A program made the translations under genes and the position numbers. A stretch of DNA of 64,000 bases from the NCBI GenBank assembly GCA_006384855.1, contig VCJN01001792.1, forward strand, positions 40,666 to 104,665. Reading direction: 5' to 3'. The notes beneath the pieces were generated by a model that searched no databases, was not told where the DNA came from, and saw nothing but the letters and a program-made list of their open reading frames with translations. This DNA comes from Tetraselmis striata (lineage: Eukaryota > Chlorophyta > Chlorodendrophyceae > Chlorodendrales > Chlorodendraceae). The number at the start of each line of letters is the position of its first letter. Position 1 is the stretch's first letter. This document shows positions 20,566-31,600 of the stretch, in pieces.

Positions 20566-22086
20566 TCATAGCAACACATGCCGACGAGCGACGCGACGCA
20601 GGCGCAGGAGCACCATCACGTGCCGCACGCGCGGCCGCGACCCGCCAAGAACGTTGTCTGCATGTGCCATGTTGATGAGCAAGGAGAAACGGCGGCGCCA
20701 CGCAGACAAGAGCTGGCCGATTTTTTTGCCAGTGTGTGCGTGGCTAGCTTTCGCGAGCTCCACCAAGAAAGCCTCGGCGTGCGGGGCCAGCGAGCCAAAC
20801 TCGGAAACGGCGAAAGGAACAAAGCGAAGCATGCCGGCGGCGTTTCGGACACCCTCGTCATACTTCTGGATTTTGTGGCGCTCAGCAGCCCGCAAAGCAG
20901 TCGTTGGATCTGAGGTTGACACGCCGAGGATAGGGGCAATGGTGGTATCGACAGCAACCGTGTTCCCGCGGATACCGCCATACCCAAAAAGCCCAACATC
21001 GGCAGGCCGCCCGTCGCCGCCCTTCGGAAGAGAAACAAGCACCGACGGGTCCGTGAGGATCTGGACACCCAAGCCCATCGCGGACTTCACGTCGTGGCAA
21101 ATGTCGGAAAGGCCATGTGCCGCCCACTCGTGTGCGGCGTGGTTGGAGTCGCCCCCAGAGCAACGTGCCACGTGATCAACGTATGCGACCGCCCAAGTTG
21201 AAGGAGTGAACTCCACGCCAGCATCCTCAAAACGGGCAAGCATACCTTGTACCGAGAAGGAGCAAGAAGCACAAGAGCATGGCTCGCCAAGGGAGAGGAC
21301 AAGAGCCGCCGGAAGGCCAAATGGGCGGCAAGCGGCAACACGGAACATGGAATCGTAGTACTCAGGGGAACGCTCACGGACCTCACCAAGGCGACCCTCA
21401 CTTGGAGGATCAGTCACCAGGAACGCTGTCGCAGCGCGTAAGAGGCGGCCTCGGAAGCGGTTGCTGTCAGGGCCGTTTGTAGGCATACGCGCAGCAAGCT
21501 TTGCGAAACGGACCGTGTGAATGCGGTGGCTCAGGGTTTCCTGTACTTTCCGCATGGAGTGCAAGAGGAAGTCCGAGTAATGCGGGATAGCTTGGAGGTC
21601 GGCCGCCGAGCGCATTGCAGACGCCGGCTCAGCCCCGGCGGCCGAGCAGCTTGCACGGGCAACGTGGGAGCGCTTGGAGGGGAGCAACTTTAGGGCAGAG
21701 GCCAACGGCCCCGCTAGATCTTCGAGCACCGCGTCTCCACACTCGTCAACGACACGGGTATGAGCGGCGAGAAGCTCGACATCCCACATCGGCGCCGACG
21801 CGTTGGCATCGAGCTCCAACGTCGAAGTGGCCAAAGCCTGGTGGATCGAGGACGCCCCAACAAGGTAGAGGCTATGATGACTGGATACGCCGGACGGGTC
21901 GGAAAAGAACGCCCCGGCGTCGCTCAGGGTGGCGTGTTGAGCACGGAGGAAAGACACAGCTTGGCCAACCACAAGGGCGGCAGCGCCGATGTGGGAGGCA
22001 TCTGCTATAACCACATTATCGCCGATGCCGAGGCCCCATAATTGGACCGGGAGGGACAATTGCGTGCGCATGGAGGGCGTATCCAA
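20566..22086 (-). CDS. C-terminal part of a non-LTR retrotransposon polyprotein (5'-truncated, no RT)
   Basis: 506-codon uninterrupted frame; the first ATG is at 22071, but the frame stays open upstream to about 22200, so the real protein began before the element's truncation point. The middle has a Cys/His cluster (CSCASC ... HVARC). The C-terminal third reads RPADVGLFGYGG, TVAVDTTIAPI, AAERHKIQKYDEG and FVPFAVSEFG. This order (D...VDxT...ExxK) recalls the nuclease-like domain ending many LINE reverse-transcriptase proteins. No reverse transcriptase motif is in the frame. The 3' UTR carries the tail repeat at 20222-20305. The lack of stops suggests a young, 5'-truncated insertion. A host gene derived from it is possible but unsupported. 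Confidence 0.55.
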   Translation of the reverse strand: MDTPSMRTQLSLPVQLWGLGIGDNVVIADASHIGAAALVVGQAVSFLRAQHATLSDAGAFFSDPSGVSSHHSLYLVGASSIHQALATSTLELDANASAPMWDVELLAAHTRVVDECGDAVLEDLAGPLASALKLLPSKRSHVARASCSAAGAEPASAMRSAADLQAIPHYSDFLLHSMRKVQETLSHRIHTVRFAKLAARMPTNGPDSNRFRGRLLRAATAFLVTDPPSEGRLGEVRERSPEYYDSMFRVAACRPFGLPAALVLSLGEPCSCASCSFSVQGMLARFEDAGVEFTPSTWAVAYVDHVARCSGGDSNHAAHEWAAHGLSDICHDVKSAMGLGVQILTDPSVLVSLPKGGDGRPADVGLFGYGGIRGNTVAVDTTIAPILGVSTSDPTTALRAAERHKIQKYDEGVRNAAGMLRFVPFAVSEFGSLAPHAEAFLVELAKASHAHTGKKIGQLLSAWRRRFSLLINMAHADNVLGGSRPRVRHVMVLLRLRRVARRHVLL

Positions 22087-22167
22087 GAGGTCGGGGCTAA
22101 CACCCCATATGCCGGCAAGCGTTGAAAATGCGGCGGCGTCTGCATCCTCGAGGAAAGACGTAATAGT

Positions 22168-22402
22168 GACGTAATAGATATAATAATCCTTCCGATTATT
22201 GTAGTGCGCTTTTGTTTAAGCCCTGATGTAAAAAAGTTAATAACCCTTCCGTATCTGGACGTAATAGATATAATAACCCTTTATAGTTAATAACCCTTTC
22301 GTTTCCTTGTATCTAGACGTAATAGATATAATAATCCTTATTCCGATTATTGTAGTGCGCTTTTCTTTAAGCCCTGATGTAAAAAAATTAATAACCCTTC
22401 CG
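22168..22402. repeat. Imperfect tandem repeat, three units
   Basis: Units start at 22168 (about 90 bp), 22258 (about 58 bp, internally deleted) and 22316 (about 87 bp). Each opens with GACGTAATAGATATAATAA and ends near TTAATAACCCTT. Units 1 and 3 share GATTATTGTAGTGCGCTTTT and AAGCCCTGATGTAAAAAA. The array sits at the truncated 5' side of the LINE fragment. Confidence 0.8.
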
Positions 22403-22566
22403 TTTATTATTCATATTTCCGTGTCTCAAAACCCCCAGCAAAAATGCCGACTGTAACCAAAAAGAATTACGCAAAAACTGCCGACGAGCCATGTGCGCTG
22501 TACGAGGATTTCAATTACTGTATTTCCTATCCCATAGTAAATTCATATCATATCCAGGTACGATGA

Positions 22567-22660
22567 GTTTAGGGTTTCAGGGTTCAGGGGTTTTATTGAA
22601 AGATTTCAAGGTTTAACGTCATAAACCCTATAGCCTGAAACTAAACCCTAAAATCCCTAA
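22567..22660. repeat. Telomere-like motifs in inverted arrangement
   Basis: TTTAGGGTTTCAGGG at 22567-22581 faces CTGAAACTAAACCCTAAA around 22635-22652. These are degenerate TTTAGGG/CCCTAAA units, the plant and trebouxiophyte telomere repeat, able to fold as a stem. Possibly an interstitial scar or chance. Confidence 0.4.
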
Positions 22661-23312
22661 CACTTGGGTATACGGGTAAACTGAGCGGTGCAGCACCAGA
22701 ACGCGGTCGATCTCTCCAGGAATCCTGGGATATGGTCGCTATGTTCAGCGGCGGGCAGTGGCGTTCTGGCTGCTGGAGGGCGGAGCCATACCACCAGCAG
22801 TTGCATCTCATCATACATCATCGTTGATCAGCGCGGCATACATATGAGCATCCCACGCGCCAGCAGCAGGCTGCTGTGCTGCAGCCGCTGTATATTTTCG
22901 GTGGACCGCTAGTGTATCACCAGGAACTAAGAGGCCAGACAAAGCCGCGCGTTGCCGGGGCGGGTGCGGCCGCTCGTCACAGCGCAACGGCTTGGTGCTG
23001 GGGCTGCACTGCTGCGGTGTTGCCACCTCAGACGTGCGTGCTGCGGAGGTCGACCTGCCGGGGTGCTGGGGGGGGACGACGCCTCGCCGCCGCGCCCCCT
23101 TACTCGTACTGGCGCCCTCCGCGCCGCCCTCTCAGCCATCGTGCTTCGCGGTCTGCTGGGGGAACGAGAGCCGTCGGATGCTCGCTGGCTCCTTTGGGCG
23201 GCCGTGAGCCCACACACCCAGGCCCTGCGGGATCGGGAGCGGGAGGGAGGCAGCGCGCGGGACGGGGCAGGGGCGGAGGGCGCGTCGCCTACCTGGATCG
23301 GGCTTGGCGGTC
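22661..23312 (+). other. TAF1 promoter and 5' UTR region
   Basis: GC-rich with no convincing coding exon. The first ATG giving a TAF1-like N-terminus is at 23313. No TATA box or other element could be assigned. Confidence 0.4.
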
Positions 23313-24046
23313 ATGGATAGCGACGACGAGCATGAGGGTGGCGGCAAGGGCGGTGCCCTTGTAGGCTTCCTCTTTGGCAACGTTGATGAGAACCTGCAGC
23401 TGGAGGACGATTACCTCGGCCGGGTATGTGGGCCAACCACCCTTTCCGCGTGACAGGCAATATGCGCAGGAAGAGGGAGGGGGGGAATGGGGAGGAGGGG
23501 GGGGGGGGGGGGGGTGAAGCGCGAGATGTGGTAATACCTGCTGCGTGCCAAAGTGCAGGAGGGCAGGCGTAGATAGGTTACACTAGACACGCATGGCAGG
23601 GCCGGGTGGGTGGCTGGGGGGGAGAGGGTGCGGGGGCATCCAGCTGTCCTGTGCTGAGCTGTTCCAGCCCTGCGTTGCAGCACCGTGATGGCAACTGGCC
23701 TGTCGCCTCCCCCCCCTCCCCCCCCCTTTCCAATCCCACAACCCCTCATGCCTTTGACCACCTTGAAAATTGCCCCAACCCTCCCTACGGCTCGCTATTG
23801 CTACAGTGTCCCGGGCGCAGCTACGGGCCACGATGTCCCATGCCATGCGCCGGTGCCCCTCTGCACTGGTGGCACCGACAAGCGCTCAGTGCTCACACCT
23901 TCCTTATCAGGCAGCTGCGCTTAAGACAACCTCCGGGATTCCATGCCATGTTGTGCGCTGCAGGAGGCGAAGGACAGCCTGGGCGCGCTGTCACAAGGCA
24001 AGCTGGGCGGAGCTTTTGATGGCCTGAAAGTACAGCGCCCCTGACC

Positions 24047-24077
<31 letters not shown>

Positions 24078-25628
24078 AAAAAAACTCCCCAAGCCTTACA
24101 GCCACCCAGACCCGCGCTAGCCATTGGCATCTCAGAGGGTGCACCTTTGCCTGGATCCCAACTGCAGAGGGACGTCACCGCAGCGGCACGGGACGCCCAG
24201 CCGGAGGCGGGTGGCGCGGCGGGCAGCGCGCACGCGGAGGATGCAGAGGACTATGCGGATGAGGACGATCTCGCGGAGGACATTGCCCCGGCGCTCGTGG
24301 CGCCCTTGCCGACCAAGCTCACGTACCCCCCCCCCCCCCCCCCCTTCCCGGGAGCAACGGCCTTGCGCACCCCGACAAACCACATGAGCGAGAGGGCGAC
24401 ATGGATGAGATGGGGATGAGTTGAGGTTGGCGCTGAGCGGCCGCTGCCGGACGCAGCTTTGCTGGCCAGGGCTGGGCTGCACCTGCCACGGGCGAGCCGG
24501 ATGAGGATGACTACGACGACGAGGACGAGCCGGCGGCAGCGGCAGGCGGCCCGCAAGCGGGTGAGAGCCCGTCCCTAGCTTCCCTCAATAGGCCATTTCA
24601 TCATGCCTCCCCCGCCCCCCTCCCCTCCTCGTTCACCCTCTCCCGTTATCCTCTTCTCCATTGCACATCCATTTGCTAGTTGCCTGCGCTCTCTGGACAC
24701 CCAACTACCCCAAGCTTCAGGCCCTCCGATGAATCGCCCTCTAAAACTCGCACGCAGCGCTTCCCCCTCTGGCTGCCATTTATACTCGGGATGATTGTTG
24801 AAATAGCAAAATTGTCGTCAGTGAAGAGAACCGCATTTTATGTTAAGGGGCCCGTAGTGTTACATTCAGAAATTCAGACAAGGAAACTCTCTTCTCCGGC
24901 TACTTTGTCAAGCGGGTATGTTTTGTCTCTGAAGCCTTGACCACCTGCAGTAACCCCTGTGTCCCCACCCTCCCTTGCGCTACTATCCCCCAACCCGCAC
25001 TGCAGGTGCGGCTGCCCCGGCGGTTGGCCAGGGTGCCGCCGGCGCTGGGCCAGCTGCGCCGCCCACGACGGGCGTCGACACCCAGGTGCACACCGTCTCG
25101 CCAGACGATGCAATCTTTGAGATGGCAACGCTCGCAGTGCAGGACGGCTGCCCTGTGTTCAGCTTCACCGAGCTCTTCCCTACCAATGTGCGCCCGCAAC
25201 CTCCTCCCCCTCCTCCTCCCTCCCTCAACAACTTCCGCCCCCCAATGCTTGCCGTGATGGGTTGGGTGAAAACACCCCAAAACCCTAGAATAACCCTAGA
25301 ATTTGTAAATCCTGTAATTTTGAAACCTAAGCAAGGGCTTACTGCTGAATGAGTTCCCCCTCCCCAAATTCCGCCGGGCTCTGCCCGCCCAGGTGCCGCC
25401 ACGTGTGCTGAAGGAGAAGCGTGAGCGGCAGCAGGAGCTGGCGGCCACTCGGGAGCGGCGCGCCGCACGGCACATCGAACGGGAAGGTCCGGGGCGCCAT
25501 CGTACCACCCGTTACCCCCCGCCCGTCTCCGCGCACTGCCTGCAAGCAGCGGACAGGAAGGGATCCAGCCGGAAAGGGGACAGGAGCGGTCACTGCGCTT
25601 GGGGCGGTTCGGCGGCTGTGTGGTACCC

Positions 25629-25698
<70 letters not shown>

Positions 25699-28600
25699 CG
25701 GGGGGTGGAGAGGGGAACGAAAGTGGTGATTCGGAGAGGAGAGAGCATGTGTCCTGAGCCGCCGCTTGTGTAGCCGTGCATGCGAGTGTCTACGAAGTGC
25801 TGAGAACACTGCAAATGCGGACCCGCCCTGCCTGTCAGAGGTCTCGCATAGACGATCTCTGTACTTGGTCTGTGAGACGACATAGAGACTCGGCATATAG
25901 CTACGGCCTCTTATACAGAGATCAATTTAGTACTTATATTTTGACACTGTTGTCACTAATCATCTTCATGTACAACACCAAATGTTCCTGTAGGTAGCAT
26001 GCAACACGCAACTCCAATGTAAGAAGAGACTGGGTTCTGATGGGTGCTTGAGTACCCAGCTGTGGCGGCATGATAGGGGGAACTGCGATGGCACCGCCTG
26101 TGATAGTAGTCAGGGCAGCATGTCTCCGCAATGAGTAGCGCAGGCGGCTGCCCCCCCCCCCCCCCCCCCCTTCACCGCCCTTCAACACACATATACACAT
26201 TGGCCCCATACTCTGACAGTTCTGCCTGCTCTTGCGCTGCCAGTGGTGCATGGTGTGGACGAGATTGAGCTCATGGGGCAGGCGGCTGAGCTGGATGATC
26301 TCAGTGACGGCGCCGAGGAGGAGGACGGGGCGGCAGAAGCGGACGCGGCAGCGCAGGAGGCAGAGGAGCACGAGGCACGTGACGCGGATGCTGTTGGGGA
26401 GGTGGACGAGGAGGGCAGCGGCGGAGATGGTGCTGACGGGGAGGGCGGCAGGCGAGAGGGGGCTTCAGAGAAGTCCGGCAGGGTGGACTGGGAGGCGATG
26501 GAGGTAGACGCCAAGGCTCGCGGTGGTGGTGGTGGTGGTGGTGGTGGTGGCGGAGGCGACGATCGCCCGCCAGCGCCGGGGCCGGTGCGGCGGCCGGCTG
26601 GGCAGCTGCCGTCTGAAGGCGCCGAGGCGCGGGAGCTGGGAGGCCGGGTAAAGCAGCCTGGCGGCGGCGCCTTCTTGCGCGTACCGCCCGGCAACTTTGA
26701 CGCTGTGCAGCAGCTGGACTGGGAGGCCGGCATCCTGTGGGACTCGGAGGATGCAGCATCGGACGGCAACGACACGGGCATATGCTTGTTGGAGGAAGCG
26801 GAGGATGAGGAAGAATGGGAGGAGGCCCAGGGGCAGGGGCGGGGGCAGGACCATGCCGGAGGGGTGGACGGCGGAGTGGAGGGCGGCCGCGCGCAGGGTG
26901 GCCGCGTGCGGCTGGCGTTGCACCCAGCGGCGCGGCTGGAGCCGCTCGCGGGCGGTGACTCGGAGGAGGAGGCAGACCGAAAGCTTGGGCTGCGCCCCCC
27001 GGAGCTGGAGGCGCAGATGCTGCGGCTGGATAAGGTTCAGCTAGCGCACCGCATGTCCGGGGATGGCGCAGGGATTGCCGCCGACGCCGCAGCTGCCATT
27101 GGTGTCCCCCCCCCCCCCCCCCTCCCCTTTTTTCCTCCCTTCCCTCCCTGCCACTTCATCTTTGTTCCAGCTCATCGAGGGAAGAGGCCTCAGGCATTCA
27201 ACTGTCCCCGCTCTTGCCCCCCCCCCCCCCCCCCCCCTCCCCTTCCCTGGCACAAGCAGGTGAAGCATCTCGGGCCGGGGCATACCTGGACCTCGTGTAC
27301 TGCAACCGTGAGCTGGCAAGCGACAAGTGGCTGCAGTCGATAGCCTGGAGGGTAGGCGGCACCCGCACTTTTACCCGCCGCCCCCCCCTTCCCCTTTCCT
27401 TTTTGCTCACTCGCCAGACTGCAATACATGGCAGCAAAGGCCACACGATATTGCAGCGCCTGCATGAATGATCACCCACCACCCCGGCCTTGCACATGGC
27501 TGTGTTCTCACGGTTTCGTGTGGATGGACGACAGGGCTGGCAGGGCGCGCAGCCGCAGTTCCACACGCTTGTGCTGGATCTGAACGACCCGGACATGGTC
27601 TTCACGGAGACCGGGAAGCCGCTGCCGGAGAGCGTCGCCAAGGAGCTGTCCCGCGGAGCCGCCCACCTTGCGCCCCATGTCCCCAAGGCAAGCAGACCCC
27701 AGCGCTCAACCCAACCCTTGGCTCCCAGGTCCCGTGCCGCTACGCGTCGGGGCAGCCTGACTGTGCACGCACTGCGTCCAATCTGGCCCAGAGCCGTGTC
27801 AAGCCACGCCTGTACATCTTCTCGGCTCCTTTGCTATGGTGGCATCATCACAGCGGTGGTGTACATCATACAGCATCTCAAGTAACTAACGCTGTGCCGG
27901 TTTGGTGGAGGGAACAAGCTGTGCGGACTAGCGGTGTCGGCAAACCCACAATAATCCGCAACACACCTCGGTGTAGAATCCTGAAAATCGGGTTGCATGC
28001 AAGCTTGAGGAGCACTCGCCATATTTCCGCTGTAGTTTCGTCTGAAGGTTTGACAGGCAGCGCAGCTTCTCAGTGTTCTTCATACTATCGCGTTGGTATC
28101 CGAATACCACTACCAGTTTGCAAGTGTTGCAGCGGGGCCACGCCGGGTGAACTTTGCCGCACTATGCGCACCGGCCTATCTAGTGCCCAGTTGGGGCCTT
28201 TTGACGGCCGGAATTTCGTTGTGCGTGAACACCGTTTTGCGACTACATCGCAAGATACCCCAACCACCGGTGGAGCGCTGACGGTGTGGGGCATGCCTCC
28301 CGCGGGGCTGCAGGTGAAGGTGACGCTGGCGCCGGTGGTCGGCGTGGGCAAGTACGCCAAGGCGCTGGCGCGTGTCAACATGTCCAAGGACAGCGCCTAC
28401 AGCCAGGGTGGCAAGCGCAAGGGCGATGCGGGCAGCGCCGTCAGCAAGCCCGCCAGCCGACACTCGGTGCTGGCGCTCCAGATGCGCACCAGCCCGCTGC
28501 ATCTGCCGGACGCGGAGCTCGCGCACTTCCACCGCCCGCGCGCACGCATGTTGACCTGGCCCAACGCGCCGCTGCCTTCGATCAAGATGTCAGTGAAGAA

Positions 28601-31600
28601 TGCCGCCAACGTGACAGTGACGCTGACGCTGCGCACGCTCACGGGCCTCGTAGCGCGCAAGAGCGGCATCCCAGTGGGCCAGGTGACGGCCAAGCAGCTC
28701 TGGGCGCAGTGGAACAAGAAGCTCCCTAAGCTGCCCAGCGACGAGCCGCCGCGGCTACGGATCAACCAGCCGCGCGGCATGGTGCTGCCCATGAAGGAGG
28801 GCACGACACTGCTGCAGGCCGGCATCAAGAGCAACGCCACCTTGTGGGCGACCTTCAGCAAGGTATACACCGCCGACAGGACCGATCCTGTTATGAACGA
28901 TCATTGAACGCACACCAGCTGTTTGTATGTGACAGTGCTCACCACTAGTGTCAGAGCGGGCCAGACGCCACGACTGGGACGCCATGCTGTACCAGGAAAC
29001 TGGCAATATGAGGGTCTTGTATATAAAAGTGCACGAGAAAGCGTATGGATGACTGAGCATGGGGCGGTGCCTGAATGAGTTATGCAAAGCTTCCTGAAGC
29101 TGCGCCAATCGGGCTGCAGGTGCACCCGCTCAATACAGCAGACCTTTCGGTGCTGCCCGTCGGGGAGGCCCCTGTCCGGCCTCCGGCGGCGTTCACCAAG
29201 ATGAAGGAGCTGAGCGCCATCACGACCGGCCACTTCATCCTGCTGGAGTACATGGAGGAGCACCCGCTGCTGCTGAGCAACCCGGGGATGGGCGCGCAGA
29301 TCAGCACGTTCTACCGCAAGAAGAGCTCCATCGACAACAACTGGAAGCACCTCCTGGTGGGGCGCGGGCCAGGCGCAAACCCCCCAGCATTGCTGCGCCA
29401 CCCCTTGCCCCCCAAAGCACACTATGACATGCACCAGAGCACTTGCACCTGCATGCACACACATGTGTATGGGCACCCAGACACCATGAACACCGCACAG
29501 CTTCATTGTAGCCCAACAGTAACACCGTGCCTGCGAGGCAGTTGTCCCACTTACAACACTCCCCACATGTGCTTGCATTCAACCGCTCTGCCCGTGTGCC
29601 TGTGCGCCTGAGCGTGAAGTTGATGCACCGCCTCATGCATGCATGTCCGGACACTGGCGTGCGCAGGATGGGCAGGAGGGCGAGGAGGGGGCTCCTGGTG
29701 ACGCCATGCCCAGTGGCTCTGCATCTGGCAAGGAGAAGTGGCAAGTGGGAAAGATCACGCCGTTGGCGCCGGATGACGACTCGCCATTTCTGGGCGAACT
29801 GCAGCCAGGGGCGGCACAGGTCCCCCACCCCCCCCCTTCCGACGTGTTCCCCCCAGCGTTGTGTATGCGTCCGCCGAACCTGTTTTGTTGCTGCCTGCCC
29901 CTCTGGATGGAGCTAAGCGTGATGGCTGACCGCGCTGATGTTTTGGCGATGTTCCATGGTGCTTTGCCAGGGTGCAGTGGAGACCAACCTCTTCCGCGCC
30001 CCGGCGTTCCCGCACCCGGCGCAGAGCACCGACTTCCTGATGGTGCGCCTGCCCTCGGGCGCCATGGCGCTGCGAGAGTTCACCGGCAGCTTCCTCGTCG
30101 CGCAGCAGCTCCCCAATGCCAAGATTCCAGTGCCGGGCGGCCTTGTGGAGAAGGACTTTGAGGAGAGGCGACTCATGGTGCGTGTCTCTGCCCTTTCCGG
30201 CATCCATTCCCGCATGAGCCCCACGCTACCGCAATGAGTAGTCCAACGCCTTGGGCGACTTTTGTCCCAGAACATTGCCGTCATTGCCTCCGCGGAATGC
30301 CTTGCCACATTCGCCACCAAAGGGCACCCTCTGCTGAACCCTAGCTGCACTGAAACAGTTAGGCAGAATGGTTCCGTGGACGTGTATGCGCTTCATGCAG
30401 TGCTGCTCTGGCGCTGCAGATTGCGCCCACCTGAAGTTGTCCCCACCCCTTCTCGCTCCGATGCGGCAGGATTACGTGTTTCGGGACATGAGGCGCAAGG
30501 AGCGCAAGGCCGCCAAGGACGGCGGCATCCCCACCGTCAGCGTGCGCGACCTGCAGAACGCGTTTCCCAAGTTCAACGAGAACTGGGTCCGCAGCCGCCT
30601 AAAGGAGAAGTGCATGTGCGTGCCGGTGCGCGGCAAGGAGCTAGAGGGCGTCTTCAAGCTGCGCGAGGTACCGCCCCCTGCGTTCACATCCGGTGTTAGC
30701 TTCAGTCATGGGGGTGAGGTCTCCGATGAAACACTCAGTAGCCCTCCCAAACATCGCCCAGTGCTCGTGAGCCCCGCTCTTCAATCTATCGCGCTCTGTG
30801 GTTCTTAGGATACTCTTGGCTGCGGTAACCCATCCATGCCTACTTCCGCCGACGCGGTTATACTGACACTGCGAATGAGAACCTGCCATGCATGTCAGAG
30901 GTTAAATGCAGAGGAAATTATAGCGGAACTATAGCGAATGTTCCTGTTGGTTGCATACAAGCCCATTTTGAGGCTTATTACAATAAGGGTGCTTATAGGT
31001 GCGTAGGCACCCGGAAGCGTGTACTCTGTAATCGCCAACAACGCAGCATAAATTTGATTGGTTCATGCGCCCCTCCCCTCCCCGCCAACATACACCCACG
31101 TTAGTGAAGCGACGCCCTCTGGCGTGCCTTCCCCTACTGTGCGGAACGGTCATGAGGGGTTGCTGAATCCCTGGCTGTTTGGCGCCTGGCAGGGTGCGCG
31201 GCTTCCAGACGAGAAGGTGATGCGCGGCACCATGACGCCGGACCTGGTGTGCGCGTACGAGAGCATGCGCGCAGCGCAGTACCGGCTCGCCAAGATCGGC
31301 ATGCGGCGGCCAAACCTGCTCCGAGGCGCGGAGATTGGGCGCATCCGCATGTCGGTGGAGAACATGCCCCCCGAGACGGAAATCCTCAAGGCCGCGGCAC
31401 TCATAGAGCGCGAGCTGCAGGCATGCTTGCCCTCACAATGGCACACCTTTTTGCCTGTTCCTCCACCCCCTCCCTGATGTGTTGATGCCCCAGCATGCTC
31501 TCACCAGCCGTCTCCGTGGAGGCAATGTTCCGGTGTAGGACAGGCACACTCGCTAACGCTCTGCCCCCCCTCTTCCCACTTGGCGCCTCCTTCCAGATAA

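Noticed and set aside
25590-25896. His/Thr repeat protein
   Set aside because: Translation of the GT microsatellite in a TAF1 intron.
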